A stretch of 64,000 bases of DNA from an uncultured Lachnospiraceae bacterium (lineage in GTDB: Bacteria > Bacillota > Clostridia > Lachnospirales > Lachnospiraceae): positions 17,990 to 81,989 of the forward strand of contig CANSPM010000014.1 in assembly GCA_947648875.1 (NCBI GenBank), in the 5' to 3' direction. The notes beneath the pieces were generated by a model, which made no database searches, was not told the origin of the DNA, and saw only the letters and a list, made by a program, of their open reading frames with translations. The translations under genes were made by a program, and so were the position numbers. This document shows, one piece after another, positions 25,383-34,087 of the stretch (the first letter of the stretch is position 1; each line of letters begins with the position of its first letter).

Positions 25383-26696
25383 TTATATTCCGCTGCTGTC
25401 CTGCTGACGCTCGCTCTGCCGTCGGACGCGACGGGCCTTGTGCTGTTCGATCAGCTGATAGCCCTTCTTTACCGTCAGCCCCTGGACCACCACTGTAAAC
25501 AGAATGGTTACATACGCCGTATTCAGTACCACCAAATAAGTCTCCTGGCTCAGAAGTTCCCTGGTACTCATGGCCAGGGCCAGAGACAATCCGCCTTTCA
25601 ACGCGCTCCAGGTCATCAGTGATACAAATTCCATCATACTGTAACTACTGGGGATTTTGTGCTTGCCCAGCAGCACACTGGAAAGGGCCACCCCGGCAAA
25701 ACGAGACAGAATCACCGCCACCACAGACACGGGCACAATAAAGAGGATGTGGGAACTGATATGTACATTTAATACTGACAGCCCAATCATCACAAACAGA
25801 ACGGCATTCAGGATGCTATCCAATATCTCCCAGAAGTCCACATACAGATTATGGGGATCATATACCTGGCGCTTTCGCTCCTGAGCCCCCATTACATAGG
25901 CAAAATACATGCCGCACACCACCGAGGCAATGACCCCTGAAAATCCGAAGTGCTCGCAGACCGCGTAAACCAGCGCCACGTCCAGCACACTGATCAGAAT
26001 CTGCCGCACCGGCTCCCGCGTCAGCCTCATCAGCCGCCCCAGGAGAAAAGATATGACCAGTGCCACCGCCAGCGCGCCCACTACCTCCTTGAGCATCACC
26101 ACCAGAAAATTGCTCTCGCCGCTGTGTCCCACGATGCTCTTAAAAAAAACAAAAAGTGCTACACCCGTTCCGTCATTAAAGAGAGACTCGCTCTCGATCA
26201 CAGAAGTCACATTCTTGGACAGTCCCAGTTTGTTCAATATGCCCGTGGCCGCTATGGGGTCCGTGGGAGACACGATGCATCCCAGCAAAATGCACAGCCA
26301 AATATCCACCGGCACCTGAAACAGCCTGGCCGCGCCCCAGAATAAAGCGCCGTACAACAAAGAGGAAATCACTGTGGTCAGCAGCGCCAGCAGACTGATC
26401 GCTTTCAGATTCTGCCTGAATTTCCGCAGATTTACCTTACTGGCCCCGGCAAACAGCATAAAGCAGAGCACGGTATCCAGCAAATACGCCTCAAACTCAA
26501 AACTGGCGATCTGGTGTAGGGGTTTTGACAGAGATTCCCCGGGAACCAGCATGTCCACAAGCAGCAATAACACGCTGATAACCAGTGAGAAGAGAACCAG
26601 TGAAATATCACTCTGCAAGTGAATCCATTTTTCATTGACCAGGCCGATCCCCACTATAAAAACTAAAATGACAATTACAAAACCCATGATACTCAT
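25383..26696 (-). CDS. CPA1-family cation:proton antiporter (NhaP-like)
   Basis: A membrane protein of about 437 residues with 11-13 hydrophobic helices. CPA1 signatures are present: VSPTDPIAATGIL and ESESLFNDGTGVALF, the latter carrying the ion-binding N-D. Exports Na+ or K+ for protons at the cell membrane. Three near starts exist; the one at 26696 has AGAGGAG 11 bases before it, while the ATG at 26705 is only 2 bases from that site. Probably cotranscribed with trkA, giving an RCK-gated antiporter pair (inference). Confidence 0.9.
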   Translation of the reverse strand: MSIMGFVIVILVFIVGIGLVNEKWIHLQSDISLVLFSLVISVLLLLVDMLVPGESLSKPLHQIASFEFEAYLLDTVLCFMLFAGASKVNLRKFRQNLKAISLLALLTTVISSLLYGALFWGAARLFQVPVDIWLCILLGCIVSPTDPIAATGILNKLGLSKNVTSVIESESLFNDGTGVALFVFFKSIVGHSGESNFLVVMLKEVVGALAVALVISFLLGRLMRLTREPVRQILISVLDVALVYAVCEHFGFSGVIASVVCGMYFAYVMGAQERKRQVYDPHNLYVDFWEILDSILNAVLFVMIGLSVLNVHISSHILFIVPVSVVAVILSRFAGVALSSVLLGKHKIPSSYSMMEFVSLMTWSALKGGLSLALAMSTRELLSQETYLVVLNTAYVTILFTVVVQGLTVKKGYQLIEQHKARRVRRQSERQQDSSGI

Positions 26697-26718
26697 TTTC
26701 GGCATGTCTCCTCTCAGC

Positions 26719-26749
26719 AATAGAATCCACGCTCCGCGCGGATTCTATT
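26719..26749 (-). promoter_or_regulatory. 10-bp inverted repeat in the antiporter leader
   Basis: AATAGAATCC (26719-26728) and GGATTCTATT (26740-26749) flank a GC-rich loop immediately upstream of the antiporter ribosome-binding site. No T-run follows; an operator or translation-control hairpin is possible. Confidence 0.4.
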
Positions 26750-26757
26750 GTCATGAA

Positions 26758-26793
26758 TAAAAAAAGCCCCAATCGCCGTCTACAATCAAGGCT
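26758..26793 (-). terminator. Terminator of the 291-residue membrane protein gene
   Basis: Minus strand AGCCTTGATTG (26793-26783) pairs, with G-T wobbles, with CGATTGGGGCT (26775-26765), then a T-run to 26759. Confidence 0.75.
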
Positions 26794-26799
26794 CCCTTC

Positions 26800-27675
26800 C
26801 TATTTCTTTCTTCTGCTCCGCCTCTTCAGTCTCATTTTTACCCAGACAGACAGCACAATCAGGCCTGCTCCCAGCACGGCAGAGAGCATTCCCAGAATCA
26901 GGAGCATATTGCCCACCGGGGCAAAAAACAGTTCCATCACATTGCTCCGCATATTTATGGCATGATTTATTGCGTCTGCCAGTAGCTCACAGGCCGCCGC
27001 CGCCAGACAATCCATAACACCCAGCACCAGAAGCGCCATACCATAAATTTTGTGTCCGCTGAAACTATGTCCATTGAGAAACCATAATCCGGCACATCCT
27101 CCCACTGCCAGCAATGCCGCAAGCGCCAGAAACCAATCGGACAATATCACCCCTGCCAAGCCGAATATTCCAGGCTTTTTTTCGCGGTAATGCTCCAGAA
27201 TAAACCTCTCGTCCAGCCCCAGATTATCCCATATTATTTCATATCGCTCCATATCTTCGGCCGTGACATGATATCCTAAATCCCGGCTGACTTCCTCCCG
27301 GTATGTCTCCTCCAGCGCGGCGATATCCACAAAGTCAATCCTGCCTTTTCCGGTCTTTTTCAGCAAATCTTCACGATAATCCCGTATTTTTGACGCAATA
27401 AAGTCTCTGGTGTATTCTGCGTCCAGCAGATTAATGGCCCCCTGCTCCTCTATACCGGGAGTCTGCACCATCACCACAAAAAACTGTGCCATGGACATGC
27501 GGTCCGCGATCTTCGTAATTTGCATCTGGGAAAGCTCCCACTCTGTGGCCAGGATTTCAATAGCCTCATCCCGCAGTCCAAAGCGCAGGCTTCCGGCAAA
27601 GCTGCCTGTCAGTCCGATCAGACAGATAATTATACTAAAAACAATCGTTATTACTGTTCTCTTTCTGTGGTTCAT
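26800..27675 (-). CDS. Membrane protein of unknown function
   Basis: A 291-residue protein. One N-terminal hydrophobic segment (about residues 8-28), an extracytoplasmic charged region of about 140 residues, then three or four helices (about 170-280) and a basic end RRSRRKK. I recognise no domain. It has its own terminator and follows the two tRNA genes. Function not inferable from sequence alone. Confidence 0.75.
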   Translation of the reverse strand: MNHRKRTVITIVFSIIICLIGLTGSFAGSLRFGLRDEAIEILATEWELSQMQITKIADRMSMAQFFVVMVQTPGIEEQGAINLLDAEYTRDFIASKIRDYREDLLKKTGKGRIDFVDIAALEETYREEVSRDLGYHVTAEDMERYEIIWDNLGLDERFILEHYREKKPGIFGLAGVILSDWFLALAALLAVGGCAGLWFLNGHSFSGHKIYGMALLVLGVMDCLAAAACELLADAINHAINMRSNVMELFFAPVGNMLLILGMLSAVLGAGLIVLSVWVKMRLKRRSRRKK

Positions 27676-27739
27676 TTTGATCCTTCTCTACTCTCTCCAA
27701 TATCATAGCAATTCTAAAACGCATAATCAGAGTTATCGT

Positions 27740-27767
27740 AAAAAAGGACCCCGAACTTGCGGGATCC
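27740..27767 (-). terminator. tRNA operon terminator
   Basis: Minus strand stem GGATCCCG / CGGGGTCC (one G-T pair and a 6-base loop) followed by six T. Confidence 0.85.
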
Positions 27768-27773
27768 CTTAAG

Positions 27774-27844
27774 AGGTGCGAGCCGGATTTGAACCGGCGA
27801 TAACGGTGTTGCAGACCGGGGCCTTACCACTTGGCTATCGCACC
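27774..27844 (-). tRNA. tRNA-Cys (GCA)
   Basis: A 71-base cloverleaf: acceptor GGTGCGA/TCGCACC, D-loop GCCAAGTGGTAAGGC, anticodon loop CTGCAAC (GCA), T-arm GCCGGTTCAAATCCGGC. CCA is not encoded. The first anticodon-stem pair is a C-T mismatch. Lies 9 bases downstream of tRNA-Glu. Confidence 0.95.
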
Positions 27845-27853
27845 ATGCATAAA

Positions 27854-27925
27854 TGACTCCAACGGGAATCGAACCCGTGTTACCGCCGTGAAAGGGCGAT
27901 GTCTTAACCGCTTGACCATGGAGCC
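27854..27925 (-). tRNA. tRNA-Glu (TTC)
   Basis: A 72-base cloverleaf: acceptor GGCTCCA/TGGAGTC, anticodon loop CTTTCAC (TTC), T-arm ACGGGTTCGATTCCCGT. CCA is not encoded. First gene of a two-tRNA transcript. Confidence 0.96.
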
Positions 27926-27988
27926 ATATCACAGGACGGCATTACAAAATCTGGAATGTTATCAACCAAAATGCGACCTAACAAATGT

Positions 27989-28017
27989 ATGTTACCACAG
28001 AATCACATTTTTTGCAA
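27989..28017 (-). promoter_or_regulatory. Predicted promoter of tRNA-Glu/tRNA-Cys
   Basis: Minus strand TTGCAA (28017-28012), 17 bases, TAACAT (27994-27989) with TG extension. Confidence 0.6.
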
Positions 28018-28197
28018 TAGGAAATATTAAATTTTTTCAGATTAATGAATCTTCTGCCTGTAAGGCCAATGCAGACTTCACCGCACCGGCCTTACATATT
28101 CCCACTTCACGGCTCCCTTAACAACAAGTACACCGTACACCAGAGATGCCGTCCTCTTCTCTGTAGGAGTACCCCGCCAATATGCCGCGACGGGAAC

Positions 28198-30882
28198 TCA
28201 GTCGGATAATTCAGAAAATGCTATCTCCACATCATTTTTTCTCATAAACAGAAGCCCAAATGATCCCGGCCCGCAATTGCTGGAAATAGCTGAGGACGCT
28301 TTCTGTAGATAAACCCTTTCAAACCGACAATACTGCTGCGCCAAATCCTGAATATACTGTAGGCTCTGCTCATCCAATCCGGCATAGGTGATAATCAGAA
28401 TACGTCGGTCAATATTTCTGGTGTCCATGAGCACTTTTCGAATGTAACTCCTGGCAACACGCATGAAGCCGCCCATCTTTATGCCTGATACCACCATCTT
28501 GCTATGCCGCATCTTCAGAATGGGATGCAACAGCAGCGCGTCGCAGAGAATCTGCACTCTCTTGGAAATTCTCCCCGCGCGGCACATCATATGGGTACTG
28601 TCAATAATAAAGGCGGAAGAGATATATCGCCGCAGACTCTTCACGGTTTTTACAATCTCCTCTTTCGTGGCACGGTTTTCCGCCATATAAGCAGCGTACA
28701 GCACCGCCAGGCCCATGCTGCTGGAGAGATGTCCGGAGTCTACCACCGTGACGTTTTCAAAAGATTTCGCCGCCTCCACAGCGTTTTGGTATCCCTGGCT
28801 GACATGACTGGCCATGGTAATATGTATCACATTTTGGGCTTCCGTAAGTTTTTCCGCAAAAAATCTTTCATAGTCTTCCACATCGGGAGGCTCTGACGCG
28901 CCATTCTTCCCCTCTGCTATATGTACCAGCAACTCGTCCGCATCCAGCTCCACTTCATCCAGAAAGCGCCCCTGATCGGTGCGGACATAGTAAGAGCATA
29001 CGGGAATGTCAAACTCCTTCTTGAGTGATTCCGGAAGGTCGCACACGCTGTCCGTGGTAACCATGATGGACCGGCGCTGGGCCTGATCAAAAACCAGCAC
29101 ATCCTTCCCGATTTCCGCCTGTATAGTCTCGTCGCTCAACTTCACCAGCTCTTTTGGCAGAATGCTCAGTACGGCAGCTTCAAGCAAGGCCCCGCTGACC
29201 GGCTTTGCCAGATAGCCGCTGAAACCCTCTTTCCGATATATACTCTGATTGTCGCTCCCTGCGTTGGCCGTCAGCGCCACCACAGGCGTATCCTGGCACA
29301 GGCCACCGGGCTGGGTGCGCAGCGCGTGCATACACTCTATCCCGTCCATTTCCGGCATCATGTGATCCATCAGAATACCGTCATAATGCTGGTTCTGCGT
29401 AAGTCTCAGACACTCTGCACCACTGGATGCCGTATGGATCTGAAGTTTTGTCTCCGAAAGCAGCTTACGCACCACCATCAGGTTCATTTCATTGTCATCC
29501 ACCACAAGCAGATGTGCCTCCGGGGCCTCAAAACTCTGCTTATACTGTTCCCCCTCATGAATCTTAGAGCGGGAGTCAAGCGTAAAGGTTCCCAATTCTT
29601 TGCTGTCAATAATGTCCTGTTCCAGTGACACAATAAAAGTTGAGCCTTTGGTATATACACTGTTGACACTGATTTCGCCTCCCATAAGTTCCACCAGCTG
29701 CTTTACAATATTAAGGCCCAGACCCGTACCTTCAATATGGCGGTTTTTCTCCTCCTCCACCCGCTTGAAAGCGTTAAAAATATAGGGAATATTCTCCTTT
29801 TTTACCCCCTGCCCGGTATCCTCAACGGAGTACCAGACGCGCACTCTGTTCAGGGTCAGACGTTCGCAGCGCACAGACAGGGTGACAGAACCCTCGCTTG
29901 TGTATTTCACGGCATTGTTCAACAGGTTGATCAGAACCTGCTTGACACGCACTTCATCTCCGCAGAGCATACTTGGAATAGAGGCATCCACCTGTAGCCG
30001 AAACTCCAATCCCTTTTCTTTCGCCTTTATCCATATCATGTTGACAATATCCGAAAAAAGAGCCCCCGTCTCATATGACACATTTACGATTTCCATCTTA
30101 CCCGATTTTATTTTGGACAGATCCATAATATCGTTGATGAGGGTCAGCAGCATTTTGCTGGCCCCCTGGATATTCCTGGCGTTTTCCGCGATATCCTCGG
30201 AGATGTTCCCCCGCAGGATCATCTCATTCAATCCGATAATTGTGTTGATGGGCGTGCGGATCTCATGGCTCATACTGGAGAAAAAATGATTCTCCGCCCG
30301 ATTCAGTTCCTCAATTTCCTTCTTCTGCTGTATGGAGAGTTTGTTCTCCTCCTCGTAAAGGTAATTCTGGAACAGCAGCAGTATGCTGGTCAGCCCTCCC
30401 GCCAAAATGACGGAGCGCACAGAATCAAAGTAGGCCTGGGCCGTAGTATTCCTCACCACAAATCCGGGATCATAATAGGCGGTATAGTAGCAGAACAGTG
30501 TCTCCGCTGTACAGAGAAGGAAAAAGACCCCCTTTCTCTTTCCCTGCAAAGCGATGCTGATATAAATAAAGCAAAGTACAAACCACTGGGGCGCCCCGCC
30601 GTATATTCCGCCTGCCGTGAAAAAACTGACAGGAAAGAGCAGGAGAAGAAGCACCGCTATCGCCGTTGCGCCTGTATTGATACATCCCTTGCGAATGCTC
30701 ACATTTGCCACCACAGCCATGAAAATAAGACTCACCGGCAGAATAAAGAGATTCGCAAGGTGTCTACTGAGCAACAGTATAAATATCAGCGCGACCATGC
30801 TGATGCCTGTGACCAGACGGAACATACGCTCCCGCAGGCTGCTCTTATGATCAAAGACTGTTTCAAACCATCTTCTTAACAC
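28198..30882 (-). CDS. Hybrid histidine kinase-receiver fused to a DegV fatty-acid-binding domain
   Basis: An 894-residue protein with a GTG start (30882) placed 7 bases after AGGAGG. Order: several membrane helices (about 25-175), HisKA with SSMSHEIRTPINT near residue 202, HATPase_c (GTGLGLNIVKQL), a receiver with phospho-acceptor in ILMDHMMPEMDG near 505, and from about 605 a whole DegV domain (TTDSVCDLPESLKKEF, DSGHLSSSMG, CGPGSFGLLF at the end). DegV/FakB proteins bind fatty acids; FakB presents them to the kinase FakA. Here it could be the sensory or output module of the kinase. There is no HPt domain, so the upstream kinase's HPt may complete the relay. Confidence 0.92.
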   Translation of the reverse strand: MLRRWFETVFDHKSSLRERMFRLVTGISMVALIFILLLSRHLANLFILPVSLIFMAVVANVSIRKGCINTGATAIAVLLLLLFPVSFFTAGGIYGGAPQWFVLCFIYISIALQGKRKGVFFLLCTAETLFCYYTAYYDPGFVVRNTTAQAYFDSVRSVILAGGLTSILLLFQNYLYEEENKLSIQQKKEIEELNRAENHFFSSMSHEIRTPINTIIGLNEMILRGNISEDIAENARNIQGASKMLLTLINDIMDLSKIKSGKMEIVNVSYETGALFSDIVNMIWIKAKEKGLEFRLQVDASIPSMLCGDEVRVKQVLINLLNNAVKYTSEGSVTLSVRCERLTLNRVRVWYSVEDTGQGVKKENIPYIFNAFKRVEEEKNRHIEGTGLGLNIVKQLVELMGGEISVNSVYTKGSTFIVSLEQDIIDSKELGTFTLDSRSKIHEGEQYKQSFEAPEAHLLVVDDNEMNLMVVRKLLSETKLQIHTASSGAECLRLTQNQHYDGILMDHMMPEMDGIECMHALRTQPGGLCQDTPVVALTANAGSDNQSIYRKEGFSGYLAKPVSGALLEAAVLSILPKELVKLSDETIQAEIGKDVLVFDQAQRRSIMVTTDSVCDLPESLKKEFDIPVCSYYVRTDQGRFLDEVELDADELLVHIAEGKNGASEPPDVEDYERFFAEKLTEAQNVIHITMASHVSQGYQNAVEAAKSFENVTVVDSGHLSSSMGLAVLYAAYMAENRATKEEIVKTVKSLRRYISSAFIIDSTHMMCRAGRISKRVQILCDALLLHPILKMRHSKMVVSGIKMGGFMRVARSYIRKVLMDTRNIDRRILIITYAGLDEQSLQYIQDLAQQYCRFERVYLQKASSAISSNCGPGSFGLLFMRKNDVEIAFSELSD

Positions 30883-30964
30883 ACCGCATTTCCTCCTAAT
30901 TAAAATCGCTGCGCGACATTTCTTAGCTGGACTGATTAGAGTTCCCCCTGTCAGCGAAACCGAA

Positions 30965-33562
30965 TTACAAATTGCCCAGATACTCTGTAATGCTCCTGCA
31001 AACATCTTCGTACATATTGAGCAGCAGGAGATGATTGTCCCGGATATACTCCACATCCCCCCTCTTACCTGCCTGCTCCAGAGTCTTGGCATGGGCCGAC
31101 AGCCGCTCTGCTCCTATGGTCAGCGATGTGCTTTTTAAAGCATGGGCCTTTACCGCGTAATCCTTCCAGTTGGCTTCCCTGTACAGCGCGTCTAATTCCT
31201 GTTTCTTTTCCTCGGCCTGGGAATCGAACATCTGTAGCATCTCCTGGTAAAAATCCTCCTCCCCCACACAGTAATCCAGCCCCATCTCCACGTTTATACC
31301 AGCCCGAGTCAACGTGTCATAGGCTGAAAGCTGCTCCGCCATGGGTGCTTCGTCACCGGCGGCAGGCACGCAATTCGCTTCTGTCGATCCTGTAGCCCTC
31401 TCCGGCATTTCCGCAGAATCCCCGGTCCGCTCCGGCAATTGCGCGTATTCTGCGGTCAGAACCTTCTTTTCCTCCTGTCTTTCGGTCAAAACTGCCTTCT
31501 CGCCGTCATACCGGAAACACTCTTTCGGAAGCACCCGCCGCAGCACCCGCTCCAGAACAGAGCGCTCGATGGGCTTGGGTATAAATTCCGTAAATCCCTC
31601 GCTTTTGAACATTTCTCTCGCCCCGCTGATGGTATTGGCGGTCAGCGCAATTATGGGCAGATCCCGGTACTTTCCATTTTTGATTTCCCGTATGCGCAGG
31701 AGCGTTTCCACACCGTCAAATCCCGGCATCATATGATCCAGGAAGATTATGTCATAAGACATCCGGCTGCACCTCTCCACTGCCAGCTTTCCGCTAAGGC
31801 AGGTATCCACCTTTATGCCATAACTTCCTAAAACGCCCTTGGCCACCACCAGGTTCATCTCCTCGTCGTCCACGGCCAGCGCCCGGACTCCCTCACAGGA
31901 GAACGGCCTGCGCTCCGGATTTCTTGACTCCTCAAATCCGTTTCCCTCCACCTGCCCGTTCAGCAAGTTGACAATGGACAGCGCGGAGAAAGGCTTGCGA
32001 ATCAGCATCAACCTGCTGTTGCGGCCAAGCACAAACTTTCTGTCCGCAATCACCACAACCCTGATTTTTTCCGCCATTTCCTCATAGTAGGCACTGTTCT
32101 CCATATATTCTGACTGCGCAATAAACATATGTGTCAGTTTATGCTCCCGCTGTAGTTTCTCCAGCCCCTCAAAGTTATGAGCCTGATAGCCTTCAACCCC
32201 CAGCCCCTCCACAAGATGCAGAATCAGGTTGTCATAATACCGCCGAACCTCGTCGCTGCCAAATCTCTCCGGCTTGAAATAGCACGCAATGCATAATTGT
32301 CCGGCATTCGCAGCTGAAATCCCGGGCGTATCATCTCCCACCCCCTGGGGAATGATGATATGCGTCTGCATTCCTTGCTGCTCCTTGCTTTCAAAATGAA
32401 TGAAGCCGCCCATGGAATGAAGCAGGCCGCGAGCAACGGGAAGCCCCAGGCCCAGACCGCCCGAATAACGGCGGCTTCCGGAATCCGCCTGGTAAAAATC
32501 ATCCGCCATCTGCGCCAGCTGATCAGCGGTCATGCCTATGCCTGTGTCACAAATATCAATGATCAGATTGGCTCCATAGCTCTCCCGCCTGAACCTGATA
32601 CAGACACTGATGCCCCCTTCCTCGGTAAATTTGATGGAATTTTCCACAAGAATCTTAAGCGCGTGGGATATTTTTTCCGCGTCTCCGATCAGAACCGAAG
32701 GAATCTTGGGATCAATATCAAACACCATTTCCAGGTGATGCCTGCTGCTTTGCAGCGTTGTCATGGTAATCACATCATTTACCACCGAAGTGATGCTGTA
32801 CTCTTCCTTCGCGGCAGTCAGTGTACCTTCCACAATCTCCGTATAATCAAGAATATTGTTAATCTGGCTTGACAAACGTTTGCCCGCCATTTTTATGGAC
32901 TGAATATCCTCATGGATCTCCTCAAGATTTTCCTTGCACAGAGCAACTTCTCCGATTCCGATTACCATATTGATCGGCGTCCTAAGTTCATGGGACACAT
33001 TGGACAGGAAATCGGCATTCTGTCTTTTTGCAGTCTGAAGCTGCGCCAGCATTTTTTTGTATCGCGCCACCTCCTCGCTGTTCCTGTTGATCCGATATCG
33101 CGCGATCAGACACACACCCGACACCGACACCGCGCCAATCCCCAGGCGAACCGCGTCCCACATTTCCATATCGTATGTAATATCATACAGAAACAGAAAA
33201 TGATAAAGTAGCACGGACGAGTAAAAAGCGACCGCCATGTACAACAGCCGCTTTCTATTAAAAAACGATAATGCCACCAGCAAAACGCATGCTGCCACAG
33301 GTACTTCATAAAGGCTGAACTTATGCACCCCAAAGAAGAAAAACTCTCCCAGCATAAGCCCTGTGCACATATTCTCATACAAAATCTCTGATCCGATCTT
33401 GCCGATGTGCAGCCACCATACCGCAAGGCAGCTCAAAGCAATCAGGGGGATCATCCACAGTTCCCATGACATGGCAAGGGTGACCAGGATCAACACCACA
33501 CTGAACACGCTTATAACGCCGGCCATAAGCAAATGCGTACTAACCTGTGTCCCCGTCCTCAT
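30965..33562 (-). CDS. Membrane hybrid histidine kinase with receiver and HPt domains
   Basis: An 865-residue BarA/EvgS-like kinase. About six hydrophobic helices occupy residues 10-155. HisKA has LSNVSHELRTPIN near 190-200; HATPase_c has DTGIGM and GLGLGLPVARGL. A divergent, probably non-phosphorylated receiver-like stretch (about 430-530) precedes a true receiver (ALAVDDEEMN, FLDHMMPGFDG). The C-terminal HPt carries KAHALKSTS. Its ATG overlaps the receiver gene's stop by four bases. The domain set supports a multi-step phosphorelay. No ligand-binding sensor domain is obvious outside the membrane part. Confidence 0.92.
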   Translation of the reverse strand: MRTGTQVSTHLLMAGVISVFSVVLILVTLAMSWELWMIPLIALSCLAVWWLHIGKIGSEILYENMCTGLMLGEFFFFGVHKFSLYEVPVAACVLLVALSFFNRKRLLYMAVAFYSSVLLYHFLFLYDITYDMEMWDAVRLGIGAVSVSGVCLIARYRINRNSEEVARYKKMLAQLQTAKRQNADFLSNVSHELRTPINMVIGIGEVALCKENLEEIHEDIQSIKMAGKRLSSQINNILDYTEIVEGTLTAAKEEYSITSVVNDVITMTTLQSSRHHLEMVFDIDPKIPSVLIGDAEKISHALKILVENSIKFTEEGGISVCIRFRRESYGANLIIDICDTGIGMTADQLAQMADDFYQADSGSRRYSGGLGLGLPVARGLLHSMGGFIHFESKEQQGMQTHIIIPQGVGDDTPGISAANAGQLCIACYFKPERFGSDEVRRYYDNLILHLVEGLGVEGYQAHNFEGLEKLQREHKLTHMFIAQSEYMENSAYYEEMAEKIRVVVIADRKFVLGRNSRLMLIRKPFSALSIVNLLNGQVEGNGFEESRNPERRPFSCEGVRALAVDDEEMNLVVAKGVLGSYGIKVDTCLSGKLAVERCSRMSYDIIFLDHMMPGFDGVETLLRIREIKNGKYRDLPIIALTANTISGAREMFKSEGFTEFIPKPIERSVLERVLRRVLPKECFRYDGEKAVLTERQEEKKVLTAEYAQLPERTGDSAEMPERATGSTEANCVPAAGDEAPMAEQLSAYDTLTRAGINVEMGLDYCVGEEDFYQEMLQMFDSQAEEKKQELDALYREANWKDYAVKAHALKSTSLTIGAERLSAHAKTLEQAGKRGDVEYIRDNHLLLLNMYEDVCRSITEYLGNL

Positions 33563-33921
33563 TTTTTATCCAGCTCCTTTGCTATCCTTTGCAGTAAATC
33601 CTGCGGATAAAACGGTTTTTTCAAATAGTTGACCGCCCCCAGCCGAATTGCGCTTAACACGTCATCCTCGTCTCCCGATGCTGTCAGGAAAATCACCGGG
33701 GCTTCATTGCCTTGATCCTTAAGGCGCTCAAATGTCTCAAGGCCATTCATGCCCGGCATTGCGATATCCAGCAGAATAAGGTCCACTTTTTCATATGAAA
33801 GTATATCCAGCGCCTTTTGTCCCGAATCCGCCAACAGCACCTCATATATTTTCTCCAGGATTTTCTTCGTCCTGTGCAGGTTCATAGAATCATCGTCCAC
33901 CACCAATATCCGCTTTTGCAT
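33559..33921 (-). CDS. Stand-alone response-regulator receiver domain
   Basis: A 120-residue CheY-like protein without output domain: acidic pocket ILVVDDDS, phospho-Asp in LILLDIAMPGMNG, then FLTAS and the LKKPF switch Lys. It is the first gene of the phosphorelay trio, preceded by GGGAGG, and coupled to the kinase by an ATGA overlap. It probably shuttles or drains phosphate, or acts by protein contact. Confidence 0.93.
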   Translation of the reverse strand: MQKRILVVDDDSMNLHRTKKILEKIYEVLLADSGQKALDILSYEKVDLILLDIAMPGMNGLETFERLKDQGNEAPVIFLTASGDEDDVLSAIRLGAVNYLKKPFYPQDLLQRIAKELDKK

Positions 33922-33973
33922 ACAGCAACCTCCCTATTTACTTCTCAGGGCTTTAAAGGCCTCTATTGGATAT

Positions 33974-34002
33974 ATTTTAAATCAATCTGACGACAAAATC
34001 AA
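33974..34002 (-). promoter_or_regulatory. Predicted promoter of the phosphorelay trio
   Basis: Minus strand TTGATT (34002-33997), 17 bases, TAAAAT (33979-33974). It lies between the essC stop and the receiver gene, so the trio need not depend on the essC transcript. Confidence 0.55.
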
Positions 34003-34087
34003 GTTCAAAATGTGATGCCTTTCTTGCAGCCCGCTGTCTGATTATATAAAATCCCCGACTCCTGCCTCATTCCTGTGGAAATCACTC

